Assembly: GCA_019410105.1 (NCBI GenBank)
Contig: DXTB01000006.1
Span: 4,637-44,217 of the forward strand
Origin: Clostridiales bacterium
Lineage (GTDB): Bacteria > Bacillota_A > Clostridia > Oscillospirales > Oscillospiraceae
Direction of reading: 5' to 3'
DNA: 39,581 nt
The translations under genes and the position numbers were made by a program. Within the stretch, counting starts at the first letter, position 1. Every line of letters starts with the position of its first letter. Positions 25,488-33,602 of this stretch are shown piece by piece. A model generated the notes under the pieces. The model worked only from the letters and a program-made list of their open reading frames with translations. It ran no database searches and was not told the DNA's origin.

Positions 25488-26345
25488 ATGTGGATTCTAT
25501 ATGCCTTTGCCTCCGCGTTCTTTGCGGGAGTGACCGCCGTCTTGGCCAAGCTGGGCATGGAGGGGGTCAATTCCCATCTGGCCACGGCTCTGCGCACCAT
25601 TGTGGTGGCGCTCTTCGGCTGGGCAATGGTTTGGGTGGCGGGCTCCAGCGGCGCAGTCGGGGCACTTGAACCGCGGAGCTGGCTGTTTCTCATCCTGTCC
25701 GGTCTGGCCACCGGAGGGAGCTGGCTGTGCTATTTTCGGGCGCTCCAGCTTGGAGAGGTCAACCAGGTGGCCCCCGTGGATAAATCCAGCACTGTGCTGA
25801 CCATGCTGCTCTCCATCCTGTTACTGGGAGAGGCGGCCCACTGGAATACTTTATTGGGGATGGGGCTGATCCTGGCCGGCACCCTGGGGATGCTCCAGCG
25901 GAAGCCCCGGGAACGGGCCTCCTCCGGCTGGGGGTGGCTGCCCTGGGCGGTGCTCTCCGCCGTGTGCGCCAGCCTGACTTCCATCCTGGGCAAGGTCGGC
26001 ATGACCGGCGTGGACTCTTATGTCGGCACCGCCATCCGCAACATGGTGGTGCTGGCAATGGCCTGGGCTCTGGTGCTCGGGCTGGGGCTCCAGCGGGAGA
26101 TTCCGGCGCTGAGCCGGAAAAACTGGGGGTTTCTGGCTGTGTCCGGCGTGTCTACCGGGCTGTCCTGGATGTTTTACTACCGGGCGCTCCAGGAGGGGCC
26201 GGCCAGCGTTGTGGCCCCCATCGACAAGCTGAGCATTCTAGTGACGGTTGGCTTTTCCTGCCTGGTACTCCGTGAGCGGCTGAGCCGGCGGGCTGCCGCC
26301 GGGCTGCTCGTGCTCACCTGCGGCACCCTTCTTCTGCTGCTGTAG
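25488..26345 (+). CDS. EamA/DMT-family transporter
   Basis: 285 residues with about ten hydrophobic segments in two homologous halves. Each half begins with a similar module: FAGVTAVLAKLGMEGVNSHLATALRT in the first, LTSILGKVGMTGVDSYVGTAIRN in the second (about residues 14-39 and 163-185). Each half also ends with a VxPxDKxS motif: VAPVDKSST and VAPIDKLSI. This duplication defines the drug/metabolite transporter superfamily. Substrate unknown. The ribosome site is weak (AGAGG), consistent with coupling to the preceding gene. Confidence 0.9.
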   Translation: MWILYAFASAFFAGVTAVLAKLGMEGVNSHLATALRTIVVALFGWAMVWVAGSSGAVGALEPRSWLFLILSGLATGGSWLCYFRALQLGEVNQVAPVDKSSTVLTMLLSILLLGEAAHWNTLLGMGLILAGTLGMLQRKPRERASSGWGWLPWAVLSAVCASLTSILGKVGMTGVDSYVGTAIRNMVVLAMAWALVLGLGLQREIPALSRKNWGFLAVSGVSTGLSWMFYYRALQEGPASVVAPIDKLSILVTVGFSCLVLRERLSRRAAAGLLVLTCGTLLLLL

Positions 26346-26349
26346 CATG

Positions 26350-26387
26350 AAACAGCGCCCCATGGCTTTTGCCACGGGGCGCTGTTT
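26350..26387. terminator. Shared terminator between EamA and GLUG-protein genes
   Basis: AAACAGCGCCCC (26350-26361) pairs with GGGGCGCTGTTT (26376-26387); an inner TGGC/GCCA pair extends the stem. It lies between convergent stops and is symmetric. Confidence 0.85.
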
Positions 26388-26391
26388 TGGC

Positions 26392-29300
26392 CTAAACAGA
26401 GGCAGCTACGTTTGTTTTTTTCCGTCTGCGGCGGAGGAACAGCAGGGCGAGAAGTACCGCCGCAGCCGCGGCGGCCAGTACCCAGGGGAGAAGGGTTCCG
26501 CTTCCGGAGGCGCTGAGCAGCAGAGTACCGGCGGTGGGGGCGGTGAGCACCAGATAGCTGCCATCCCGCTCCGCCTCGATAGGGACGGCGGAGCCGTCCT
26601 GAAGCAGGGCAGCGCGCACAGATCCCCTAAGACCGTCGGCGCATACCCGCAGCGTCACGGTGTCAGGGAGCTCCGCCCCGTCCGTGATCTGGTAGTCATA
26701 GGCGGCAGCGCCGTCTACCGGCTCCGGCCGCTGTGCCAGCTCCAGCCGTGCATCGGGAGAGAATGCTCCCTCGGCGAGAAGCAGGGGGCGTTCTCCGCCG
26801 GAGGAGATAGTGGTCACCCAGTCCTCGTAGACTGCCTCCACCGTCAGGCTCCGGGTGATGTGGTTGTGGTCAAAGGGAGCCCAGGCGCCATAGCGTCCGC
26901 CGTCGCTGGGTACTTCCGGGAAGGCGGCGGGGTCCAGGCTGCCGCCGTAGGGCACCTCCACTGTGTCCACCACCCGCTCCCCGGCCTGGAAGGTGACGCG
27001 GAAGGTGAGAAAGTCCGCCGGAATGCCCTCCAGGGCGGAGAAAGCGCCAAAGGAGAGGGGGGCGGTCTGTCCGGCGTAGTCGATGCCGTCAATTCCGACT
27101 GCCTTCTCCTGAAGGTAATAGTTGCCGGAAACTGTGCCGTCGGCCCAGCCGGCCACCGCGCCCAGACGTTCGCCGCTGCCGTCGATGCGGGTCATGGCGA
27201 TGCAGTCCGCGATATCCCTGCCCTCGCCGGCAATGCCGCCCAGGCTGCTGTCCCCGTTTACGTCGGCCTGGGCTGCACAGGAGCGGAGCACTCCCCGGGA
27301 GAGCCCCGCGATACCGCCCGCAAAGGAGCCGTCGTCGGCCCCCACGGGTCCCATACTGGTGCAGGAGAGGGCAGCGCCCACCTCGCCCCGGCCCAGGACA
27401 CCGCCGGCGCACTCGTTCTTGGCGGTGACGGGGCCACGGTTGTCACACTGGTAGAGGATCGCTTTGAGCAGAGCGGTGGTATCCACCAGCAGATTTTCAC
27501 CGTCCAGCTCCAGATTCTCCTCGGGGTCCAGGGAGAGCTCAGGGGAGACCGCTCCCGCAATGCCGCCCACGTTGGTGTCGGCCTGGATGCCGCCCTCATT
27601 CCGGCAGCCTACCACCCGGCCCGGGCCGCTCTGGGCCCCCTCGGCCGAAGTGTTCTCCTTCACCGTCTTTTCCGGAACCTCGGTCAGTTCCACAATGGCT
27701 TTCCGGGCCTCGTCAAGCTGCCCGATGATAGCAGTGGTGGTGGCATGCAGCTCCTGGTTGGTCTGGCCGGCCCCCTGGGTCATCTGATCCACCCGTTGGC
27801 TGATGTCATCCAAGTGCCCGTCCAGCTCGTCCAGGCGCTCCTGTCCCTTGTCGCCCAAGGTGTCCAGATAGCCGTTCAGGACATCCTCGATGATATCGGC
27901 CTGGCTGTTAACCACCCGGAGCTGCTCCACGCTGCCCTGGCTGAAGTCCTTGACATGGCCGTTCAGGGCATCGAGGGCCTTTTCCAGTGCCCGGGCGGCC
28001 CGGTCCATGTCACGGCGGGCGTCGCCCATCTCATCTCCGGCCTCTTGCCACAGCGCTGTCAGACGGTCCGCCAAGTGGAACGTGTCGGAACCCATGGCCT
28101 CCAGATGGCCGCTGATGCGGCTGAGGTGCCCGTTGAAATCGATGGAACCCACATCCCAGCGCTTATAGGCATCCAGGATGCCAGCCAGATCCAGGCGGGC
28201 CGCAGCCTGGAGGGCGTCCTTGACAAAGGACTCCAGCCGGTCGGTCTCGTCCGCGATCTGACGCAGCTCCGACACAAGACCGCTGTGTTCCCGCTCCAGT
28301 GCGTCCAGCGTGGAGGAGAGACTGTCTCCGGTGTCGGACAGGCTGTCCTCCAGAGTGCCGGTCAGATTTTTCAGCCCCTTGCGTAGGGCGGTGAGCTGGT
28401 TGCCCACCTCGTCCAGATCGGCGCTGGCCCGCCGGGTGAGGCGGTCCACCTCGTCCAGCAGGCCGCTCATGGCCCCGTTGATGGTCTGGACCGCGTCGTA
28501 GACCTGGTCGGCGGCGGCTGAGGTGTCTGTGTTGAAATCGCTGCCCGTTCCGTGGATTACGTCCTGGATGGCGGAGAGGGAGCCATGGATAGCGGAGATA
28601 TCGTCCACTGCATCTCCGGCTGAGGAATGGATTTGGCCGGAGAGCTGAGTCATGAGGGTGGAAAGGGAGGCCAGAGCGCCGTCCAGCCGCTCCATGGGGT
28701 CCTCTCCGTAGGTGAGGGTCACGTAGGGTTCAAACTGGCCCACGATGCCCCCTACGTCCTTACGCCCCAGGATCTCACCATCGTTGAAGCAGCGAAGCAG
28801 AGCGCCGTTCTGAATCCCGGCGATGCCGCCGGTGTTGTATCCGGTGTGGGCATAGCCCACAGCGGCGTGATTGGTGCAGTCGGCCACAGTGCCGGTATTG
28901 CGCCCGGCGATGCCTCCGCTGTTGGTGGCGGCATCGTTTCCACCAGTGTTGACTTCCCCCAGGTTAGTGCAGCTCTGGATCATGCCCTCGTTGCGCCCGG
29001 CAATGCCGCCGCTGTTGGTGTTTCCGGTGACAGAGGCTCGGTTGGTGCAGCTCCGCACCACGCCGGAGCTCCCGTTGACGCCTACCAGTGCGCCCACGTC
29101 CTCATCTCCCGTCACATCGCCAGTGACGGTGACTTGTTCCACTGTGCCGTGGTTCTCACCGGCCAGGATGCCCACCTGCGACTGGGAGCCGCCAGGGGCC
29201 ACTACCCCGTCCAGAGTCAGATTTTTTACGACAGCCCCCTCGCCCAACGTGCGGAACAGGCCTACCTTGGAACCCTTGTCCAGCCAGGCGAAGCCGGAAA

Positions 29301-29562
29301 TGGTGTGTCCGGCCCCGTCAAAGGTGCCGCGGAACACGGGAATGGTGGAAAAGCCGGTACCAGCCAGGGAAATGTCGGCGGCCAGCACCACGGTTACCCC
29401 TTGAGACCAGGTATCCGAGGTGCAGCTTTGGGCCAGCTTGAGCAGCCCGCTGGCATCATGAATGGTGATGGTATCCCCCTCCGCGCCGGCGGGGGGCAGC
29501 AGTCCCAGGCAGAATACCAGGGCCAGCAGCAGGGCGGCACCCCGTTTTGCATAGTTCATCAT
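26392..29562 (-). CDS. Large surface protein: GLUG repeats split by a long helical segment, C-terminal membrane anchor
   Basis: 1056 residues. Signal peptide (1-27, ending PAGAEG). Five or six GLUG-type repeats at about 130-275 (units like SGGIAGRNEGMIQSCTN). An alpha-helical, probably coiled-coil region at about 290-630 with no GLUG units. A second GLUG block from about 645 to the mid-800s. An InlB/Flg_new-like beta segment (VTFQAGERVVDTVEVPYGGSL). One terminal membrane helix followed by LRRRRKK. This is a Gram-positive surface topology. The start ATG at 29562 has CGGAGG upstream and is 4 bases after the exporter stop; a longer frame upstream overlaps the exporter gene and is not used. Its tight coupling to the RND gene suggests a joint extracellular role; function unknown. 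Confidence 0.85.
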   Translation of the reverse strand: MMNYAKRGAALLLALVFCLGLLPPAGAEGDTITIHDASGLLKLAQSCTSDTWSQGVTVVLAADISLAGTGFSTIPVFRGTFDGAGHTISGFAWLDKGSKVGLFRTLGEGAVVKNLTLDGVVAPGGSQSQVGILAGENHGTVEQVTVTGDVTGDEDVGALVGVNGSSGVVRSCTNRASVTGNTNSGGIAGRNEGMIQSCTNLGEVNTGGNDAATNSGGIAGRNTGTVADCTNHAAVGYAHTGYNTGGIAGIQNGALLRCFNDGEILGRKDVGGIVGQFEPYVTLTYGEDPMERLDGALASLSTLMTQLSGQIHSSAGDAVDDISAIHGSLSAIQDVIHGTGSDFNTDTSAAADQVYDAVQTINGAMSGLLDEVDRLTRRASADLDEVGNQLTALRKGLKNLTGTLEDSLSDTGDSLSSTLDALEREHSGLVSELRQIADETDRLESFVKDALQAAARLDLAGILDAYKRWDVGSIDFNGHLSRISGHLEAMGSDTFHLADRLTALWQEAGDEMGDARRDMDRAARALEKALDALNGHVKDFSQGSVEQLRVVNSQADIIEDVLNGYLDTLGDKGQERLDELDGHLDDISQRVDQMTQGAGQTNQELHATTTAIIGQLDEARKAIVELTEVPEKTVKENTSAEGAQSGPGRVVGCRNEGGIQADTNVGGIAGAVSPELSLDPEENLELDGENLLVDTTALLKAILYQCDNRGPVTAKNECAGGVLGRGEVGAALSCTSMGPVGADDGSFAGGIAGLSRGVLRSCAAQADVNGDSSLGGIAGEGRDIADCIAMTRIDGSGERLGAVAGWADGTVSGNYYLQEKAVGIDGIDYAGQTAPLSFGAFSALEGIPADFLTFRVTFQAGERVVDTVEVPYGGSLDPAAFPEVPSDGGRYGAWAPFDHNHITRSLTVEAVYEDWVTTISSGGERPLLLAEGAFSPDARLELAQRPEPVDGAAAYDYQITDGAELPDTVTLRVCADGLRGSVRAALLQDGSAVPIEAERDGSYLVLTAPTAGTLLLSASGSGTLLPWVLAAAAAAVLLALLFLRRRRKKTNVAASV

Positions 29563-29566
29563 GGCG

Positions 29567-31999
29567 TTATTCCTCCGTTTCATCCAGTTCCTGCCGCTTG
29601 CTCTCAATGAGGGCATCCACGCTGCCGTGGAGCACGCCCTTGAACTCGCCGTCAATGAAACCGGACACGTGGCCCCGGACATGTCCGTCTAGACGCATGG
29701 TGCCGTTCTGGAAGCGCTGTTTCCGGTCCCGGTTGAGGGTAATGGCGGTGCGCTCGATAAGGGCGTCGCCCAGCACCAGGAGCTGGGGCAGCACAGTCAT
29801 GACCAGGACGATGGAGGTCAGGGTGCCACGGCCCAGGGTATCGCCGATGGAGGAGATAATGGTGTCGGTGGACAGCTTGCCGATGAGAAAGCCGGCCACA
29901 GTCATGATGGAGCCGGAGGTAAGCACGGTGGGGAAGCTCTGGTTGAGCGCCTCCACGGCGGCGGCCCGACGGTCAAGCACGGTCTTGAGCTGTAAGTAGC
30001 GGTTGGTGATGACGATGGCGTAGTCAATGGTAGCGCCCATCTGTATGGCGCTGACAATCAGGTAGCTCATAAAAAACAGGTTGGTGCCCGTCAGGAAGGG
30101 GAAGGAGAAGTTGATCCAAATGGAGCCCTGGATGGTGAGCACCAGCAGGATGGGCAGCCCAGCGGACTTGAAGGTAAACAGCAGGATGACCACCACAAAG
30201 AGCACGGTGAGCACACTGATTTTCAGGTTGTCCCCGGTGAAGGAGGCGGCCAGATCCCGGGCGTTGGTGGAATTGCCCACCAGCACCACATCGTCTCCGT
30301 AGTATTCCGCGGCAATGGCGCGGATCTGGTCCAGGAGGGCATAGGTCTCCGCCCCCTCCTCGGGGAGATCGGCAGTAAAGACCATCCGGGTCCACTGTTC
30401 CCCCTGGAGCTGCTGGAGTCCGTCGTCCAGGGTATCCTGCAGCTCCTCCACCTGGCTGGCCTGCTCTCCGCTCAGGCGGATAACCCCCTTGTCCTTCTGC
30501 TCCAGCAGGAACTGGAACACATCCAGCAGGGGCACGGAATAGTCGTCCGTGTCCTGAAAGATAGCGCCGTATTCCTCCACGCTCAGGCCGTAAGCCTGGT
30601 AGAGCAGCCGGGCCAGCTCGATGTCCACGCCCGCCAGCTCGGCAAACTGCCGGGGGGTCAGCTTGTCGGTGAGGTAGCGGCCGTCCTCCACCTCAATGTT
30701 GGCCAAGCCGGTGGCGGTCGTCACGTTGTCCAGGGCCTCCACCCGGCGGAGCACCGCACCCTCGCTGTCGTAGTCCCCACGGGGAACCAGTACGGCAATG
30801 GTGTTGGTATAGCCGAAGGTCTCGTTGATCTTGTCCATGGCGATACGGGTCTCCGGACGGTTGCCTGAGTTGGTGGAATTGGTGGAGAATACATAGTCGC
30901 ACTGGTTGGAGCAGTAAATGCCGCCGATGACGCACACGGCGAACACCGCCGGAAGCACGAAGCGCAGCTTCATGATGAGGCGGCCCCAGCCTGCGATGGA
31001 GGGCACTAGGTTTTTGTGGCGGGTCTTTTCGATGCCCCGGTTGAAAAGCATCAGCAGACCGGGCATGAGCAGAAACACCGACAGCATGGAGCAGACAATG
31101 CCCTTGGACAGGACGATACCCATGTCGAAGCCGATGCGGAACTGCATCAGCATCAGGGCCACCAGGCCGGAGATAGTGGTGAGGGAGGAGGAGGAGATCT
31201 CCACGATGGCCTTGCTCAGGGCGGCAATGTCCGCCTCTCGGGCGTCCAGACCGTTGTCCCGCTCCTCCATATAGCGGTGGCAGAAGATAATGGCGTAATC
31301 GATGGCCAAGGCAAGCTGGAGCACCACGGCGATGGCGTTGGTGATGAAGGAAACCGAGTCAAAGAGAAAGTTGGTGCCCATGTTGAGGATGGCGGAGACC
31401 ACAAACACAATGAGAAAGACCAGGACCTCCAGATAGCTCTTGGAGGTGAACAGGAGTACCGCTACGATGACGGCGGCGGCAATGGCCAGAATGACCGTCA
31501 TCTCCTGCATAAGGCTGTCTGAGTCGTACGGATCGCCGCTGGGGAAGACGTAGTGATCGTAGGGCGCTGCCAGCTCCTTTACGGCCGCGAGGGCGGCGTC
31601 CGCCTCCGGACTGCCCTCCTCACCGGTAAAGGAGACGGAAAAGAGGGCGGAGGAGTCCTTAAAGTGGTCGGTACTGTCGTCAAAGGCGACGGAGGACACG
31701 CCATCCAGCTCCGCTAATTGAGCGGCTACCTTTTCGGCTTGGCGGTAGGTCACATTGGAGAGCATGACCTGAGCGGAGGCGTAGGTGGTGAACTCCTCGT
31801 CCATAAGGGTCAGCCCCCGTCGGGTCTCGGTTTCGGCGGGGAGATAAGAGGTGATGTCATTGTTGACCACCACCTTGTCAATAGAGCTGCCGCAAAAGAG
31901 TACCGCCGCCAGGAAGACCAGAAAGAAGGCCTTTCGCTTGTCGACAATGAACCGCGCCAGCTTGGTTACAGGGGTTTCAGAGCTTGATGTTTGTGACAT
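29567..31999 (-). CDS. RND/MMPL-family exporter
   Basis: 810 residues with two repeats of the RND architecture: a first membrane helix (KRKAFFLVFLAAVLFC), an extracellular domain, then a six-helix block with the family's TM4-like segment LQLALAIDYAIIFCHRYMEE. A second half repeats this with IQMGATIDYAIVITNRYLQL. The paired (A)IDYA(I/V)I motifs supply the proton-relay aspartates. This is the MMPL/HAE3 class, which exports lipids, surface polymers or drugs. The C-terminus carries a short Gly-rich repeat (MRLDGHVRGHVSGFIDG). It sits between its TetR regulator, 18 bases upstream, and the GLUG protein. Confidence 0.92.
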   Translation of the reverse strand: MSQTSSSETPVTKLARFIVDKRKAFFLVFLAAVLFCGSSIDKVVVNNDITSYLPAETETRRGLTLMDEEFTTYASAQVMLSNVTYRQAEKVAAQLAELDGVSSVAFDDSTDHFKDSSALFSVSFTGEEGSPEADAALAAVKELAAPYDHYVFPSGDPYDSDSLMQEMTVILAIAAAVIVAVLLFTSKSYLEVLVFLIVFVVSAILNMGTNFLFDSVSFITNAIAVVLQLALAIDYAIIFCHRYMEERDNGLDAREADIAALSKAIVEISSSSLTTISGLVALMLMQFRIGFDMGIVLSKGIVCSMLSVFLLMPGLLMLFNRGIEKTRHKNLVPSIAGWGRLIMKLRFVLPAVFAVCVIGGIYCSNQCDYVFSTNSTNSGNRPETRIAMDKINETFGYTNTIAVLVPRGDYDSEGAVLRRVEALDNVTTATGLANIEVEDGRYLTDKLTPRQFAELAGVDIELARLLYQAYGLSVEEYGAIFQDTDDYSVPLLDVFQFLLEQKDKGVIRLSGEQASQVEELQDTLDDGLQQLQGEQWTRMVFTADLPEEGAETYALLDQIRAIAAEYYGDDVVLVGNSTNARDLAASFTGDNLKISVLTVLFVVVILLFTFKSAGLPILLVLTIQGSIWINFSFPFLTGTNLFFMSYLIVSAIQMGATIDYAIVITNRYLQLKTVLDRRAAAVEALNQSFPTVLTSGSIMTVAGFLIGKLSTDTIISSIGDTLGRGTLTSIVLVMTVLPQLLVLGDALIERTAITLNRDRKQRFQNGTMRLDGHVRGHVSGFIDGEFKGVLHGSVDALIESKRQELDETEE

Positions 32000-32017
32000 G
32001 GGTGGGATTCCGCCTTT

Positions 32018-32587
32018 CTAAACCGGGAGCTCGGGTTGAGGAATGAAGTGCTCTACATGCCGAAGCAGCACTTCGTCTGGAACGTCTGCACCGCTGGAGA
32101 GCCACCAGCGGATCAGGGCGAGCAGGCCGCCGGCATAGAAGCGGGCCGTCAGCTCCGGGTCAAACCCGGCGGCCGGGGCGCTCTCCGACAGCTTTCGCTT
32201 CAGCGCATCCGTAATGATCTCGTCCAGCACGTAGAACTCTGCTGCGCCCTGGACGGTGAGGAACATCCCCCTGTGGGACTTCAGGAAGGAGAGCGCGTTG
32301 TGAAAAAGGACCATAAAATACTCCCGGGGCCCGGTACGTGGGTCCAGGGAGGGGTCCACCGGCTCGAAGTATTTCTGTAGTTCGTCCACAGCATAGCGCA
32401 GCAGGGCCAGCTTGTCATCGAAATGGGCGTAGAAAGTGGTGCGGTGGACCATGGCGCGCTGGCAGATATCCACCACCGAGATTTCACTCAGCGGACGCTC
32501 CTCCAGCAGGGAGAGCAGGGCGTCGGCGAGGAGCTTCCGGGTACGGCGCTGCCGCAGATCTTCCCGGGGCTGGCTGGTTTGTTTCAA
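32018..32587 (-). CDS. TetR/AcrR-family transcriptional regulator
   Basis: 189 residues with an N-terminal TetR DNA-binding domain: RKLLADALLSLLEERPLSEI, then VVDICQRAMVHRTTFYAHF as the helix-turn-helix (helix 3 TTFYAHF). The C-terminal ligand domain matches the TetR_C group often found beside YhgE/MMPL exporters. The start is TTG at 32587 with AAGGAG 9 bases upstream; a longer in-frame ATG at 32641 would begin beyond the predicted promoter. It probably represses its own operon with the exporter and surface protein. Confidence 0.88.
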   Translation of the reverse strand: MKQTSQPREDLRQRRTRKLLADALLSLLEERPLSEISVVDICQRAMVHRTTFYAHFDDKLALLRYAVDELQKYFEPVDPSLDPRTGPREYFMVLFHNALSFLKSHRGMFLTVQGAAEFYVLDEIITDALKRKLSESAPAAGFDPELTARFYAGGLLALIRWWLSSGADVPDEVLLRHVEHFIPQPELPV

Positions 32588-32619
32588 TGGGATCCGCTCC
32601 TTATTCTGGGATGGGAAGA

Positions 32620-32648
32620 AGTGTAGCACAGACGAAAACAAATGTCAA
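32620..32648 (-). promoter_or_regulatory. Predicted promoter of the TetR-RND-GLUG operon
   Basis: Minus strand: TTGACA (32643-32648), 17-base spacer, TACACT (32620-32625). It supports the TTG start at 32587. Confidence 0.68.
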
Positions 32649-32834
32649 GATAAACAACATATGTAGATTAAGTGAAACACACGGAACTTTTTCTGTTGAG
32701 GATTATAGGGATACAAATGGAACCGAGCTGTGCGAGAGGGCGGGGAATGAGAGACAACCGCCCTCTTTATATAATTTTATAGGTGCGCAAAGTAGGTTTC
32801 GTGCAAAACAAGTAAACCGAAGCCGGATAACCCA
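32649..32834. other. Non-coding gap between the TetR and methionine promoters, with one terminator-like hairpin
   Basis: This AT-richer stretch belongs to a gene-free gap of about 350 bases (32588-32942). The only clear structure is AGAGGGCGG (32735-32743) pairing with CCGCCCTCT (32758-32766) over a 14-base loop, followed by TTATATAATTTT on the + strand. It looks like an intrinsic terminator, but no gene or convincing promoter on the + strand feeds it. A 21-codon frame at about 32717-32782 overlaps it without a good ribosome site. Confidence 0.45.
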
Positions 32835-32863
32835 TTGACGTAGTAGGAGATTGTTGCTATACT
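32835..32863 (+). promoter_or_regulatory. Predicted promoter of the methionine synthase operon
   Basis: TTGACG (32835-32840), 17-base spacer, TATACT (32858-32863). The -35 and early spacer (ATTGACGTAGTAGGAGAT) resemble the metY promoter (ATTGACATCATAGGAAAT), which is 14/18 identical. Confidence 0.7.
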
Positions 32864-32942
32864 AATTTGATCCATATTGATTGGTGGGAAAGCTTGCGCT
32901 GCATGGAAGCAGTGATAAGAGAAGAAAAAGGAGGGGAAACGT

Positions 32943-33602
32943 GTGAAGCTGAATGTGGACGAGGCGTTGCGTTATCTGGGCATCGGCGGACAAGCAGCCG
33001 AGTCCATTCGGGCGAGTGTGGCTGCTGTCGCAGACAAGTTAACGGCTGCTATACAGCCCAGATACACCTACCGCGTGTGTTCCCTTCAAAAAACAGAGGC
33101 CGGATTCCTGCTGCCGGAGGCCGAGCTGGTCCTTCCGGGCGCGGACGCAGCGAAAATGCTGGAGCAGTGCGATCAGGCCGTGCTGATGGCGTGTACTCTG
33201 GGGACACAGTTTGAAGCCCTCTTGCGTGGGGAACAGGCTCGTGATATGTCCAGGGCAGTCATTCTGGCTGCCTGCGGCAGCGCCTGGGTGGAGGCCGGGT
33301 GCGACCAGGTGGAGCAAGAACTGGCGCATTGTCTTCCGAACCGCTACAGAACGGACCGGTTCAGTCCCGGGTACGGAGATCTGCCGTTGTCTTTGCAGCC
33401 GAAGATCTGCGCCGCACTGGATACCCAAAGGCGGCTTGGACTGTATGTAACAGAGAGCTATTTGATGAACCCATCCAAGTCAGTCACCGCCATCATCGGC
33501 TTGTCCGACTGGCCCCAGATGGCCCGCATCCGTGGATGCGCATATTGTTCGATGCGTGAGACCTGCAAATTGCGCGTGGGAGGAAAACACTGTGGGAATT
33601 GA
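32943..33602 (+). CDS. Stand-alone cobalamin methionine synthase reactivation protein
   Basis: 219 residues matching the activation domain that forms the C-terminus of MetH in most bacteria. RFSPGYGDLPLSLQ corresponds to the RxxPGYP SAM-contact motif, and VTESYLMNPSKSVTAIIGL to the following ES-x-MxPxxSV motif. Here it is a separate gene directly before a MetH core that lacks this domain. It should use SAM and an electron donor to restore oxidised cobalamin. The C-terminus holds Cys199, Cys202, Cys208 and Cys217, a possible Fe-S or zinc site absent from E. coli MetH. GTG start with AAGGAGGGG. The stop overlaps the metH start by 11 bases. Confidence 0.88.
   Translation: MKLNVDEALRYLGIGGQAAESIRASVAAVADKLTAAIQPRYTYRVCSLQKTEAGFLLPEAELVLPGADAAKMLEQCDQAVLMACTLGTQFEALLRGEQARDMSRAVILAACGSAWVEAGCDQVEQELAHCLPNRYRTDRFSPGYGDLPLSLQPKICAALDTQRRLGLYVTESYLMNPSKSVTAIIGLSDWPQMARIRGCAYCSMRETCKLRVGGKHCGN

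Noticed and set aside
29563..29682. A start for the GLUG protein 40 codons earlier
   Set aside because: That extension overlaps the exporter's coding region and lacks a ribosome site; ATG at 29562 has CGGAGG and begins a signal peptide.
32717..32782. A 21-codon frame upstream of the methionine operon as a leader peptide
   Set aside because: Poor ribosome site, lies before the predicted promoter of the operon, and overlaps a terminator-like hairpin.
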